Assembly: GCF_002151125.1 (NCBI RefSeq)
Contig: NZ_MDJZ01000005.1
Coordinates: forward strand, 186,001 to 250,000
DNA from: Clavibacter michiganensis
GTDB lineage: Bacteria; Actinomycetota; Actinomycetes; Actinomycetales; Microbacteriaceae
DNA length: 64,000 bases
Reading direction: 5' to 3'
Made by a program: the position numbers and the translations under genes. Positions within the stretch are counted from its first letter, which is position 1. Each line of letters opens with the position of its first letter. Shown here piece after piece: positions 49,501-57,536 of this stretch. The notes below the pieces were generated by a model. The model made no database searches. It was given only the letters and a program-made list of their open reading frames with translations, and was not told the DNA's origin.

Positions 49501-49613
49501 ACCGCGACCACCTGGTCGGGCCGCCGGGTCTGGGCGGCGAGGGCCTGGAGGGTCCGGTCGAGGAACTGCGCGCCCTCGTGGGCGACGAGGATCGCGGTTA
49601 CTCGTGGCTGCAT
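46542..49613 (-). CDS. Large GT2 glycosyltransferase with multi-pass membrane region
   Basis: 1023 residues. The N-terminal GT2 domain (about 1-225) has VTAILVAHEGAQFLDRTLQA, AVDLGSRDGS and WLLSADNAP. A basic segment follows, then a membrane region of about 12 helices (about 365-700). An extracytoplasmic domain (about 715-890), a final helix near 900 and an acidic tail follow. The GT2-plus-membrane architecture suggests synthesis and export of a surface glycan; donor and acceptor are unknown. A TAGGGT -10 ends 10 bases before the ATG. Confidence 0.87.
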   Translation of the reverse strand: MQPRVTAILVAHEGAQFLDRTLQALAAQTRRPDQVVAVDLGSRDGSAALLAAADPTRMVQGPARMTFGQAVDQAVRVIPAPEGDHELLWLLSADNAPAPDALERLLAAIEASPSVAVAGPKLMEWDHPGYIHELGTTLTTLGASVPVVDVELDQAQHDDMSDVLGVAAGGMLVRHRLWDELGGFDDALPVIDDALDLCVRARLAGHRVVVVPAARVASAGDAAPGTAFLGKRTSRRRRRRLRRQAELHRRLAYAPPAAVPFHWLSLVPLAILRALLQMLRKRPTAAPGEIGAAVRVAVAPGRIRASRRRLAATRTAPWASIASLRQPLAVGRRRRSLAREQYRVEHMGVSDGVEFLATGGGWTVLVALLLSAVMWLPRLTGTALVGGQLLPLGPSAGALWAQVGIGVRGSGAGPVAPSDPFAYVLAVLGSVTAWEPSLAVLGLFVAALPLAALAAWLCAAQLTRNAWLRGLAALVWTLAPTLHVALGEGRLPAVLAHLLLPWLALAVLRAPRSWSASAVAGILMAAVGASAPSLVPAVLVLWLVATVRAGRRAGRLVTIPVPLLALVAPLVVYRVMQGQPLALAADPAVPAGFTPADVPGLALGFPTAGLGGWSASVDGLGLPDAVPLVLVAVLVAPLVLGAVAALFLRGSHRAALALGVTVLGFATAVLAVRTVVQSTGSDVVAVWPGSGLSLLWLGLAGALVLGFATLGRRSVVPGIVAAVTLAVLVVPLVSASVAGSTALRTTTDTSLPGLVVAEAATDPAVGTLVLRAGDDGSLSADVERGAGRTLEQVSTVDSAIGPLSDTATRVAELAGNVSSRSGLDATEDLRALGVSYVLLATPTGDAEAAVHDRARAALDDDPVFTAVGQTEAGLLWRFVGSDDLAARVAGPGNLDDPGRAGVLAAQALVFALTLLLAIPTGGLAARSRPLPAYREPVVAPDARPADAVEPRPEHDDRGTPAYLDEPTGQIVEAAAFGDIPQAGERLAGDDGEGDDVASAPAADRDDDRADRPDDDSRRTDGQA

Positions 49614-49706
49614 GACAGGGGAGACCCTACGTGGTGCGTGGTGGGGATCCGCCGCAGCCGGACGGCGCGCCGGGGAGCTGGCGCCGCGACGGCGCGGTCG
49701 GCCGGG

Positions 49707-50024
49707 TCAGACCGCGCGCTTGCGGAGCTTGCGGCGCTCGCGCTCGGAGAGGCCGCCCCAGATGCCGAAGCGCTCGTCGTTCTCCAGCGCGTACTCGAGG
49801 CACTCGCTGCGCACCTCGCAGGAGCCGCAGATCTTCTTGGCGTCGCGGGTGGATCCGCCCTTCTCGGGGAAGAACGCCTCGGGGTCGGTCTGCGCGCAGA
49901 GCGAGTCGGCCTGCCAGGCCAGCGGATCGCCGTCGTCGACGCCGCGGACGCCCGGGACCCCGAGTCGGACGGGGTCGACGAACCAGTCGTCGGGGACTCC
50001 GGCGTGGTACTCAGGTAGTGCCAT
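49707..50024 (-). CDS. whiB2: WhiB2/WhmD iron-sulfur regulator
   Basis: 105 residues. The cluster ligands are Cys43, Cys66, Cys69 and Cys75, followed by the GIWGG turn and basic ERERRKLRKRAV tail. N-terminal extension and sequence fit WhiB2 (WhmD), needed for septation in mycobacteria. ATG 50024 has GGGGAGA upstream; an upstream in-frame ATG at 50054 is less likely. Upstream lies a perfect TTACACCGGTGTAA palindrome. Confidence 0.94.
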   Translation of the reverse strand: MALPEYHAGVPDDWFVDPVRLGVPGVRGVDDGDPLAWQADSLCAQTDPEAFFPEKGGSTRDAKKICGSCEVRSECLEYALENDERFGIWGGLSERERRKLRKRAV

Positions 50025-50076
50025 GTCACGATCTCCCCACGCGGCAAGGGGCACCCGGCCGGCCCCAGCTCATCGT

Positions 50077-50095
50077 CATAATTACACCGGTGTAA
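50077..50095 (-). promoter_or_regulatory. whiB2 promoter with palindromic operator
   Basis: TTACACCGGTGTAA (50082-50095) is a perfect 14-bp palindrome. It overlaps a minus-strand TAATTAT -10-like element at 50077-50083. The AT-rich box is conspicuous in this GC-rich DNA. It lies 53-71 bases before the whiB2 start. Confidence 0.6.
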
Positions 50096-50174
50096 CTCGC
50101 TCCCGTCAAGCCGCGGAGGGTAAACCCTCAGCCGCCCCTCGAGGGTTGCGACGCGCCGCCGCTCGCTGCCGGCG

Positions 50175-51143
50175 CTAGGCCGCGGTGCCGGCCTGGCGGG
50201 CCCGCCAGGCGCTCGAGACCATGTCGTCCAGCGTGTGGCGCATGGCCCAGTCGATGTCGCGCGCCGCGAGCTCGCCGGAGGCGACGATCCGCGCCGGGTC
50301 GCCGGGTCGGCGGTCGTGCAGCTCGGGCTCGAACGCGATGCCGGTGGCGTCCGCGATGGCCGTCATGATCTCGCGGACGCTGACGCCCGCGCCGCTGCCG
50401 AGGCAGTAGACCGGCTCGACCGGCTCCCCCGCCTCGAGCCGCCGGGCGGCGGCCACGTGCGACGCCGCGAGGTCGACGACGTGGATGTAGTCCCGGACGC
50501 ACGTCCCGTCGGGCGTCGGGTAGTCCGTCCCGTAGACGCGCGGGGTCCGCCCGTCGAGCAGCGCGTCGAACACGAGCGGGAAGAGGTTGTGGGGGCTGGT
50601 GTCGAAGTAGCCCTCGTCGCCGGATCCGACGACATTGAAGTACCGCAGCGACGCGTGGCGGAGGCCCGCGGCGACGCCCTGGTCCCGGAGCAGCCACTCG
50701 CCGATGAGCTTGGACTCGCCGTAGGGCGACTCGGGCGCCTTCGGGGTCCGCTCGTCGACGAGGTCGACGTCGGTCGTGCCGTACACGGCCGCGGAGGAGG
50801 AGAACACGATGCTGTCGACGCCCGCGCGCTCCATCTCCTCCAGCAGGACGGCCGTGGCGGTCACGTTCTGCTCGTAGGTGTGCAGCGGGCGCTGCACGGA
50901 GACGCCGGCGTACTTGTAGCCCGCGACGTGGACCACGCCCCGGATGTCGCCCGAGCCGAGGATGCTCGCGAGGAGCTCGCGGTCGAGCACGGATCCGCGG
51001 TGGAAGGGGACGCCCTCCGGCACGAAGGACGCGTGGCCGCTCGAGAGGTCGTCGAGGACGACCGTGTCGATGCCGGCGCGTGCGAACGCGGAGACGATGT
51101 GCGAACCGATGTAGCCGGCGCCGCCGGTGACCAACCATGTCAT
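50175..51143 (-). CDS. galE: UDP-glucose 4-epimerase
   Basis: 322 residues, extended SDR. The NAD loop is TGGAGYIG (6-13), the catalytic Ser lies in FSSSAAVYG (Ser115-117) and the YxxxK pair is Tyr141/Lys145. It interconverts UDP-glucose and UDP-galactose for envelope glycans. A TAGGGT -10 ends 6 bases before ATG 51143, so it has its own leaderless promoter in the 34-base gap after manA. Confidence 0.95.
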   Translation of the reverse strand: MTWLVTGGAGYIGSHIVSAFARAGIDTVVLDDLSSGHASFVPEGVPFHRGSVLDRELLASILGSGDIRGVVHVAGYKYAGVSVQRPLHTYEQNVTATAVLLEEMERAGVDSIVFSSSAAVYGTTDVDLVDERTPKAPESPYGESKLIGEWLLRDQGVAAGLRHASLRYFNVVGSGDEGYFDTSPHNLFPLVFDALLDGRTPRVYGTDYPTPDGTCVRDYIHVVDLAASHVAAARRLEAGEPVEPVYCLGSGAGVSVREIMTAIADATGIAFEPELHDRRPGDPARIVASGELAARDIDWAMRHTLDDMVSSAWRARQAGTAA

Positions 51144-51149
51144 GCGGCA

Positions 51150-51155
51150 ACCCTA
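51150..51155 (-). promoter_or_regulatory. -10 box of galE (leaderless)
   Basis: TAGGGT on the minus strand, 6 bases before the galE ATG, between the manA stop and galE. Confidence 0.55.
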
Positions 51156-51177
51156 TCGACGGCCGGGAGGGGGCCGA

Positions 51178-52494
51178 TCACGCGGCGGCGGCGTCCGGGT
51201 CGTCCGCGTCGAGGTCGCCCGGGCCGGGCGCCGGGGTGGTCGCGAGGAACGCCTCGCCCTCCCCCGTGACCACGACCCGGCCCTCGTCGGGCGTGACGAA
51301 CACGGCGTCGCCGCGGCCGACGACGATCGACGACGCCTCGCCGCGGAGGGCCACCTCGCCGGAGGTGCAGAGCACGATCGCCGGTCCGTCGACGACGACG
51401 ACGCTCGCCCCCGCGTCGCCGTCGGCCGCGTCGCGCGTGGCGGGGACGATGCGCGCGAGGAGGAAGTCGGGCACGTCCGGCCGGTAGAGCTCGACGCCCG
51501 GGGCGGCGTGCTCGGGCGCGAGGTACGGCACGGGCAGCGCCTGGAACTCGAGCACGTCGAGCAGCTCGGGGACGTCCACGTGCTTGGGCGTGAGGCCCCC
51601 GCGGAGCACGTTGTCCGAGGCGGCCATCAACTCGATCCCGAGGCCGTGCAGGTACGCGTGGATGTTGCCCGCGGGCAGGTACAGCGCCTCGCCGCGACGG
51701 AGGGTCACGCGGTTGAGGAGGAGGGAGGTCACGATGCCGGGGTCGCCCGGGTACGCCTCGGCGAGCTCGCGGACGGTGCGCATCTCGGTCGAGAACTCGC
51801 GGCACTGCCGGTCGGAGGCGAGGTTCGCCAGCAGGGTGACGCGGTCGACGAGGCGGCGCACCTCGGATCCGCCGCCCATGAGGAAGGCGAAGACGTCGCG
51901 CAGCACGTCCGCCTCGGAGCCGGTGAGGCGCGAGAGCACCGTGCGGATGACGGCCGGGTCGGAGTCGGGCCCGGACGCGTCGAGCGTGAGCAGCAGCGTG
52001 AAGACGTCCCGCACCTCGCCGAGCGGCCGGAAGCCGCAGAGCGCGTGGAACTCGTCGCTCAGCGCGTAGACGAGCTCGGGCTTGTGCAGCGGGTCCTTGT
52101 AGTTGCGGTGGGGCGCGTCGAGGGGGATCCCGCGCCCCTCCTCCTCGCGGAAGCCGAGGCGCGCGCGGTGCAGGTCCGGGTGCGCCTGCAGCGACAGCGG
52201 GCCGCCCGCGGCGAGCACCTTGAGGAGGAACGGGAGGCCGGGACCGTCGCCCGGGCGGAGCCCGGAGGCGAGCGGGCCGAGGGTGGCATCGGGGTCGGCG
52301 CGGATCCACTCTGCCAGGGTCGTGGCGCCGCCCGCGGACGCGGGGTCGACCACGCGCGTCGGCGATCCGCCGTGCGCCCCGAGCCACAGCTCCGCCTCCG
52401 GGCCGCCGGACGGCTCGCGGCCGAGGAGCTCGGCGATGGCGGTGCGGGACCCCCACGCGTAGTCGCGGGGGGTGTTGGCGAGGGAGGTGAACAC
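51178..52494 (-). CDS. manA: Mannose-6-phosphate isomerase, class I
   Basis: 438 residues. It interconverts fructose 6- and mannose 6-phosphate, supplying manB. The cupin zinc site includes LQAHPD (Gln, His) and the later ALYLPAGNIHAYLHG. The start YAWGSRTAIAELLG is characteristic. GTG 52494 is the start, with a weak ribosome site (CAGGATC). It lies just upstream of galE. Confidence 0.94.
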   Translation of the reverse strand: MFTSLANTPRDYAWGSRTAIAELLGREPSGGPEAELWLGAHGGSPTRVVDPASAGGATTLAEWIRADPDATLGPLASGLRPGDGPGLPFLLKVLAAGGPLSLQAHPDLHRARLGFREEEGRGIPLDAPHRNYKDPLHKPELVYALSDEFHALCGFRPLGEVRDVFTLLLTLDASGPDSDPAVIRTVLSRLTGSEADVLRDVFAFLMGGGSEVRRLVDRVTLLANLASDRQCREFSTEMRTVRELAEAYPGDPGIVTSLLLNRVTLRRGEALYLPAGNIHAYLHGLGIELMAASDNVLRGGLTPKHVDVPELLDVLEFQALPVPYLAPEHAAPGVELYRPDVPDFLLARIVPATRDAADGDAGASVVVVDGPAIVLCTSGEVALRGEASSIVVGRGDAVFVTPDEGRVVVTGEGEAFLATTPAPGPGDLDADDPDAAAA

Positions 52495-52658
52495 TTCGGA
52501 TCCTGTCGGGCTTGGCGGCTACCTACAACGCCCGAGGGCGCGCGTCCTGTCCGGACGCGACCAAAGTACCAACCGATGACGGCGCGTCGGAGACGCCGAC
52601 CTAGGCTCGGCCGCAGGCGCCCGTCCCCGAGGGCGCCGACGAAACGCAATGGAGCATC

Positions 52659-53837
52659 GTGTCCCTCACCCCCCTCATCGGCGACTTCTACGGCTACGAG
52701 TCCAGGCTCGGCGACAGGGAGAAGGAGTCCCTCGCCGACCTCCGCGCCTACCTCGAGGCCGAGGTCCGGCCCCACGTCAACGGGCTCTGGGCCCGGGCCG
52801 AGTTCCCGCGGCACGTGGTCGCGGGGCTCGCCGAGCGCGGCATCTTCGGCATGCCCTTCCCCGAGACGCGCCCCTTCGAGAACTCGGCCGTCTACCGCGG
52901 CTGGGCGGCGCTCGAGCTCGGCCGCGTCGACGCGAGCATCGCGACCCTCGTCGGCATGCAGAGCGGCCTCGTGATGGGCAGCGTCGCCGTCGCCGGATCC
53001 CCCGAGCAGCGCGCCGAGTGGCTGCCGCGGTTCGCGTCCGGCGAGATCCTCGGGTCGTTCGGGCTCACCGAGCCGCTGTCCGGATCCGACTCCGCGCGGG
53101 GCCTGCGCACCGTGGCCACGCGCCGGGGCGACGAGTGGAGCATCACGGGATCCAAGCGCTGGATCGGCAACGGCACCGTCAGCGACGTCACCGTCATCTG
53201 GGCGAAGGACGCCGACGACGGCCAGGTGAAGGGCTTCCTCGTCCCGAACGACTCCCCCGGCTTCCGCGCCACCCGGATCGAGGACAAGCAGGCGCTGCGC
53301 ATCGTGCAGAACGCGGACATCGAGCTCGACGCCGTGATCGTGCCCGAGCGGAACCGGCTGCAGGAGTCCCGCTCGTTCGCCGACACCGCGAAGGTGCTGC
53401 GCCTCACCCGCGCCGAGGTGGCGTGGGCCGCCATCGGGATCTCGATCGGCGCCTACGAGGCCGCCGTCGCGTACACGGGCGAGCGCCAGCAGTTCGGCAA
53501 GCCGCTCGGCGCGCACCAGCTGATCCAGGACCTCCTCGTCCGCAGCCTCGGCAACATCACGGCGTCCATCGGGCTGGTGACGCGCGCGTCCGAGATGGTC
53601 GACGAGGGCACCCAGTCCGACGAGCACTCCGCGCTCGCCAAGGCCTACGCCACGAGCCGGATGCGCGAGACCGTCGCCTGGTGCCGCGAGGCCTTCGGCG
53701 GCAACGGCATCGTGCTCGACTACGACGTGGCCCGCTTCTTCGCCGACGCCGAGGCCATCTACTCCTACGAGGGCACGCGCGAGATGAACACGCTCATCGT
53801 CGGCCGCGCCATCACGGGGCACGCGGCGTTCGTCTGA
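52659..53837 (+). CDS. Acyl-CoA dehydrogenase (glutaryl-CoA dehydrogenase-like)
   Basis: 392 residues, FAD enzyme. FGLTEPLSGSDSARGLRT is the flavin-binding region, QFGKPLGAHQLIQD the substrate helix, and YEGTREMNTLIVGRAITG near the C-terminus contains the catalytic Glu in the glutaryl-CoA dehydrogenase position. GTG 52659 has GGAG 5 bases upstream. A TAGGCT -10 lies at 52602-52607. It stands alone among glycan genes; the exact substrate is uncertain. Confidence 0.9.
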   Translation: MSLTPLIGDFYGYESRLGDREKESLADLRAYLEAEVRPHVNGLWARAEFPRHVVAGLAERGIFGMPFPETRPFENSAVYRGWAALELGRVDASIATLVGMQSGLVMGSVAVAGSPEQRAEWLPRFASGEILGSFGLTEPLSGSDSARGLRTVATRRGDEWSITGSKRWIGNGTVSDVTVIWAKDADDGQVKGFLVPNDSPGFRATRIEDKQALRIVQNADIELDAVIVPERNRLQESRSFADTAKVLRLTRAEVAWAAIGISIGAYEAAVAYTGERQQFGKPLGAHQLIQDLLVRSLGNITASIGLVTRASEMVDEGTQSDEHSALAKAYATSRMRETVAWCREAFGGNGIVLDYDVARFFADAEAIYSYEGTREMNTLIVGRAITGHAAFV

Positions 53838-53924
53838 TGGACAGCGGGGCGGGCGGCGCGCCGGTGACCGACCGGGCCGCGCCCCCGCTCCCCTCAGGCG
53901 GCGGGACGCGGGCCCCGGGCCGGA

Positions 53925-53930
53925 TACCCT
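53925..53930 (+). promoter_or_regulatory. -10 box of the first O-antigen-ligase-like gene (leaderless)
   Basis: TACCCT ends 7 bases before ATG 53938. This spacing supports 53938, not ATG 53932, as the start. Confidence 0.5.
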
Positions 53931-53937
53931 GATGGGC

Positions 53938-55362
53938 ATGCCCACCGCCAGCCGCCGAGCCCTCCGGAGCTTCGCGACCTTCGTCCTCGTCACCACGTTC
54001 GCCGGTGACATGTGGCGCGACAGCCTCAGCTGGTGGGGATTCGGCGCGATCGCGCTCGCCGTGCTGGTCACCTGCATCACGCTCCTCGTGCGCTCCCGGC
54101 CCCTCCCGCGCGTGCGGGTGCTGCCGATCCCGCTCCTCGCGTTCACGGGCATCGCGGTGCTGTCCATCGCGTGGTCCCAGTACCGGCCGGAGTCGGCGCT
54201 GGGGGTGCTCATCCAGCTCTCGACCACCATCGCGGCGCTGACGCTCGTCGTGCTGCTGTCGTGGTCGGAGATCGTGCAGGGCCTCGGCCGCGCGTTCCGC
54301 ATCATCCTCGGGCTCTCGCTCGCCTTCGAGCTGTTCGTCGCGGTCGTCGTGCGCCAGCCGGTCATGCCGTTCTTCACCGACTACGGCCCCGGTGCGCCGG
54401 CCGCGTTCGCCTGGACCCGCGGGGAGCTGCTCAGCGGCGGCCGGATCCAGGGCGTCGTCGGCAACGCGAACCTCCTGGCCATGGTCGCGCTGCTCGGCCT
54501 CATCGTCTTCTCCCTCCAGTACGCGGCGCGCACCGTCCGCCGCCGCGACGCCGGGCTCTGGATCCTCGTGGCCCTCCTCACGCTGACCCTCACCGGCAGC
54601 TCCACGGTCCTGGTCGCGCTCGTCATGACGGGCGTCGTCGCCGCGCTCGCCCTCGTCGCCCGCCGCGTCGGCATCCGCGGGCGCCTCGTGCTGGCGGGAG
54701 GCGTCGCCGTGGCCGCCGTGGCCGGGGCCCTGGTCGTGTCGACGCGCACGGCCGACGTCTTCGACCTCCTCGGCCGCTCCCCCGACCTCACCGGTCGGTT
54801 CGAGATCTGGGAGTCGGTGCTCGGCCTCGCGCAGCAGCACCCGATCGTCGGCTGGGGCTGGATCGGCTACTGGGCGCCCTGGGTGCACCCGTTCCAGGGC
54901 CTCGCCGTGCGCAGCGGCGTCACGTACCTGCAGGCGCACGACGCCTACCTCGACGTCCTGCTGCAGGTGGGGGCGATCGGCCTGCTCGTCTTCGCCTGCT
55001 TCGTCGTCACCACGTACGTGCGCTCCTGGTGGGCCGCCATCGACCGCCCGCAGCACCGCCGCGACCGCGTCGAGCCCTACTCGACGCTCGCGCTGGCGCC
55101 GCTGCTGCTCATGACCGCCCTGGTCGTCCAGAGCCTCGCCGAGAGCCGGCTCCTGTACGAGGGCAACTGGCTCCTCCTCGTCGTCGTCGCGATCGCCACC
55201 AAGTCGGGCATGGTCGCGCGCGAGGACGTGCCGGGCCCCGTCGACTCGCGTCGGGCCGCGGTCCCCGCCGAGCGGGCGTCGGCCGCCGCGCACGCGCCGT
55301 CGCCCCTCGCGGGCGCAGCCCCCGCCCCGGCTCCCGCCGCCGCCGACCCCGGCGTCGCCTGA
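53938..55362 (+). CDS. O-antigen ligase/Wzy-like polymerase, first copy
   Basis: 474 residues and about 10-12 transmembrane helices. The Wzy_C region has GRSPDLTGRFEIWESVLGLA and GWGWIGYW, then QAHDAYLDVLLQVGAIG, typical of the large extracytoplasmic loop of ligases and polymerases. A Pro/Ala tail ends it. It probably joins or polymerises lipid-linked glycan units outside the membrane. A paralogue follows after a 48-base gap. Confidence 0.88.
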   Translation: MPTASRRALRSFATFVLVTTFAGDMWRDSLSWWGFGAIALAVLVTCITLLVRSRPLPRVRVLPIPLLAFTGIAVLSIAWSQYRPESALGVLIQLSTTIAALTLVVLLSWSEIVQGLGRAFRIILGLSLAFELFVAVVVRQPVMPFFTDYGPGAPAAFAWTRGELLSGGRIQGVVGNANLLAMVALLGLIVFSLQYAARTVRRRDAGLWILVALLTLTLTGSSTVLVALVMTGVVAALALVARRVGIRGRLVLAGGVAVAAVAGALVVSTRTADVFDLLGRSPDLTGRFEIWESVLGLAQQHPIVGWGWIGYWAPWVHPFQGLAVRSGVTYLQAHDAYLDVLLQVGAIGLLVFACFVVTTYVRSWWAAIDRPQHRRDRVEPYSTLALAPLLLMTALVVQSLAESRLLYEGNWLLLVVVAIATKSGMVAREDVPGPVDSRRAAVPAERASAAAHAPSPLAGAAPAPAPAAADPGVA

Positions 55363-55410
55363 TCCGCGCGGCCACCCGGTGCCCCGCCGACCGCACGTGA
55401 CCGCCCGCGC

Positions 55411-56706
55411 ATGACCCGACCCGCCCGCCTGCCGCTCCCGGAGCGCCTGCCCGACCTCCTCGGGTCGGCGCGCTTCTCGGCCGCGCTCACCCACTGCATC
55501 CTCGGCACGGCGATCCTCTCGCACGCCATCAGGTCCACCATGGGCTGGGCCGGGCTCGTCGCGATCGTCACCGCCCTGGTGGCCATGGCCGCGGGATCCC
55601 TCGCCGCGAAGCGGGGCGACTGGGAGTGGCGGGGCCTCCTCCCCATCTCCCTGCTGGTCCTCGTGGGCTGGTGCGCGGTGACGCTGCTCTGGACGGCCTA
55701 CCAGCCGGACGCGGTCGGCGGCGTGCTCTACCTCGCGGCGTCCGCGTTCCTCGCGGTGTACGTGGGCGTCGTCCGCGACCTCATCCAGATCGTGCGCGCG
55801 GCCGGGGACGTGCTGCGGCTGGTGCTGGTGTCGTCGCTCGCCCTCGAGGTGCTCGCCGGGCTGCTCATCGACGGCCCCATCCCCTTCCTCGGCATCCGCG
55901 GGGCGCTCGAGCGCCTCGGACCGATCCAGGGGCTCCTCGGCGAGCGCAACGCCCTCGGGATCGTGGCGCTCGTCGCCGCGGTGACCTTCGCGGTCGAGCT
56001 GATGACCCGGTCCGTCTCGCGCGGGCGCGGCATCGGCTCCCTCGCGGTCGCGCTCCTCGTGGCGTCGCTCACGCGGTCGTCCGTGATCCTCGGCACGTTC
56101 CTCGTGCTCGCCGTCGCGGCCCTGGCGATGCTCGCCCTGCGTCACCTGGCGCGGCAGGCGAGGCCGCTGGCGAACAGCGCGGTGCTGGTGCTCGCCGCGA
56201 TCGTCGCCGTGCTGGTCGTGGCCTTCCGCTCCCCCGTGCTGCAGGTGCTGCAGGCCCGACCCGACTACCTCCAGCGCGTCGCGCTGTGGCGGGAGATGCT
56301 CCGCCTCATCGACCTCAACACCATCGAGGGCTGGGGCTTCGTCGGGTTCTGGCGCCGGGACGCGTACCCGTACACGGCCCTCGACCTCGTCAGCCGGGGC
56401 GCGCAGGAGACCGGCCGGAACGCCTACCTCGACCTCTACCTGCAGGCCGGGCTCGTCGGCCTCGTGCTGTTCGCCGCGTTCTGCGCGCTCGCGCTCGGGC
56501 GCTCCTGGGTGCTCGCGACCAGCAAGCGCGGCGTCGGCTACGTCTGGACGCCGCTCGTGCTCGTGGTCCTCGTGGTCGCGTCCCTCGCCGAGAGCGTCAC
56601 GCTCGTGGAGTGGGGGTGGGTCCTGCTCGTGATCTGCGCGGTCAAGGCGGCGCAGGGCCGCAGCTGGCGGCACGGTCTCCCGCAGCAGGATCCGACGACG
56701 ACCTAG
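55411..56706 (+). CDS. O-antigen ligase/Wzy-like polymerase, second copy
   Basis: 431 residues, about 10 transmembrane helices. It shares the arrangement of its neighbour: RPDYLQRVALWREMLRLI, EGWGFVGFW and TGRNAYLDLYLQAGLVG. The similarity suggests tandem duplication and divergence. Two adjacent members may act on different acceptors or act as ligase and polymerase; sequence does not say which. No clear -10 or ribosome site precedes ATG 55411, so it may be cotranscribed. Confidence 0.87.
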   Translation: MTRPARLPLPERLPDLLGSARFSAALTHCILGTAILSHAIRSTMGWAGLVAIVTALVAMAAGSLAAKRGDWEWRGLLPISLLVLVGWCAVTLLWTAYQPDAVGGVLYLAASAFLAVYVGVVRDLIQIVRAAGDVLRLVLVSSLALEVLAGLLIDGPIPFLGIRGALERLGPIQGLLGERNALGIVALVAAVTFAVELMTRSVSRGRGIGSLAVALLVASLTRSSVILGTFLVLAVAALAMLALRHLARQARPLANSAVLVLAAIVAVLVVAFRSPVLQVLQARPDYLQRVALWREMLRLIDLNTIEGWGFVGFWRRDAYPYTALDLVSRGAQETGRNAYLDLYLQAGLVGLVLFAAFCALALGRSWVLATSKRGVGYVWTPLVLVVLVVASLAESVTLVEWGWVLLVICAVKAAQGRSWRHGLPQQDPTTT

Positions 56707-56734
56707 GCGGCGCCCGGAGGGCCGGGCCGCCCGG

Positions 56735-57382
56735 TCAGACCGCGCCGGTGTCCGTGGACGCGGCCAGCAGCCCGGGCGACGGGGCCCAGTAGCCGACCTC
56801 GCGGAACCCGTCCGCGGTGGGCTCGAACGAGGTGATGCTCGACAGCGCGCAGCGGCGCTTCCGCGGGTCGTGGAACAGCGGCCTCCCCGTGACGCTGCGG
56901 TGCGCCATCCAGATCGGCAGCTGGTGGCCGACGAGGATCGCGTCCGTGCCGTCCGGCGCGTCCGCGGCCGCGGCCGCGAGCTCGGCCCGCATGCGCGCGG
57001 CGACCTGCGCGAACGGCTCGCCCCAGCTGGGCCGGAGCGGGTTCACCAGGTACCGCCATGCGGCCGGCTTCGCGAGGATCTTGAGGCTCACGTCGAAGCG
57101 GCCGCCCTCGAGGCGGCTGGACGCCTCGACGAGGCCCGGCCGCTGCTCGGGGTCGAGGCCGAGCGCGGCGGCCAGGGGCGCCGTCGACTCGAGCGCGCGC
57201 TGCAGCGGCGACGTGCGGAGGAGGCCGACCTCGCGGCCCTCCGCCACGACGTGCTCCGCGGCGGCCTCGGCCATGCGGCGACCGAGCGCCGTGAGGCCGA
57301 AGCCGGGGAGGCGGCCGTAGAGGATGCCGTCGGGGTTGTCGACCTCGCCGTGTCGCACGAGGTGGATCCTGGCTGCCGTCAC
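56735..57382 (-). CDS. Histidine phosphatase family protein
   Basis: 215 residues. The phospho-histidine motif is LVRHGEVDN (Arg10, His11, Gly12). Later Glu in ASSRLEGG and His in VGHQLPIW complete the acid phosphatase/phosphoglycerate-mutase-like site. Substrate unknown. It is divergent from the DPPR synthase gene and converges with the polymerase. A TAGGGT -10 lies about 35-40 bases before GTG 57382. Confidence 0.88.
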   Translation of the reverse strand: MTAARIHLVRHGEVDNPDGILYGRLPGFGLTALGRRMAEAAAEHVVAEGREVGLLRTSPLQRALESTAPLAAALGLDPEQRPGLVEASSRLEGGRFDVSLKILAKPAAWRYLVNPLRPSWGEPFAQVAARMRAELAAAAADAPDGTDAILVGHQLPIWMAHRSVTGRPLFHDPRKRRCALSSITSFEPTADGFREVGYWAPSPGLLAASTDTGAV

Positions 57383-57500
57383 AGGTGGATGTTCCGTCGG
57401 ATCTGCACCCGACGACCCTATCCGCTCGGCCGGTCGGCGGACCCCCGGCCCGGCGTCGCCGCCGCGGCCCGCCGTTTCGGCACCTGACCCGCCGACCGGC

Positions 57501-57506
57501 TACGGT
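57501..57506 (+). promoter_or_regulatory. -10 candidate of the UbiA gene
   Basis: TACGGT, about 30 bases before the inferred start. It leaves a short leader that includes AGGAGG at 57525-57530. Confidence 0.4.
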
Positions 57507-57536
57507 GACTCTGATCGCCCGACCAGGAGGACCACC

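Noticed and set aside
57324-57536. GTG 57324 as the start of the UbiA gene
   Set aside because: It would add 71 unlike residues, overlap the divergent phosphatase start and lacks a ribosome site, while AGGAGG stands right before ATC 57537.
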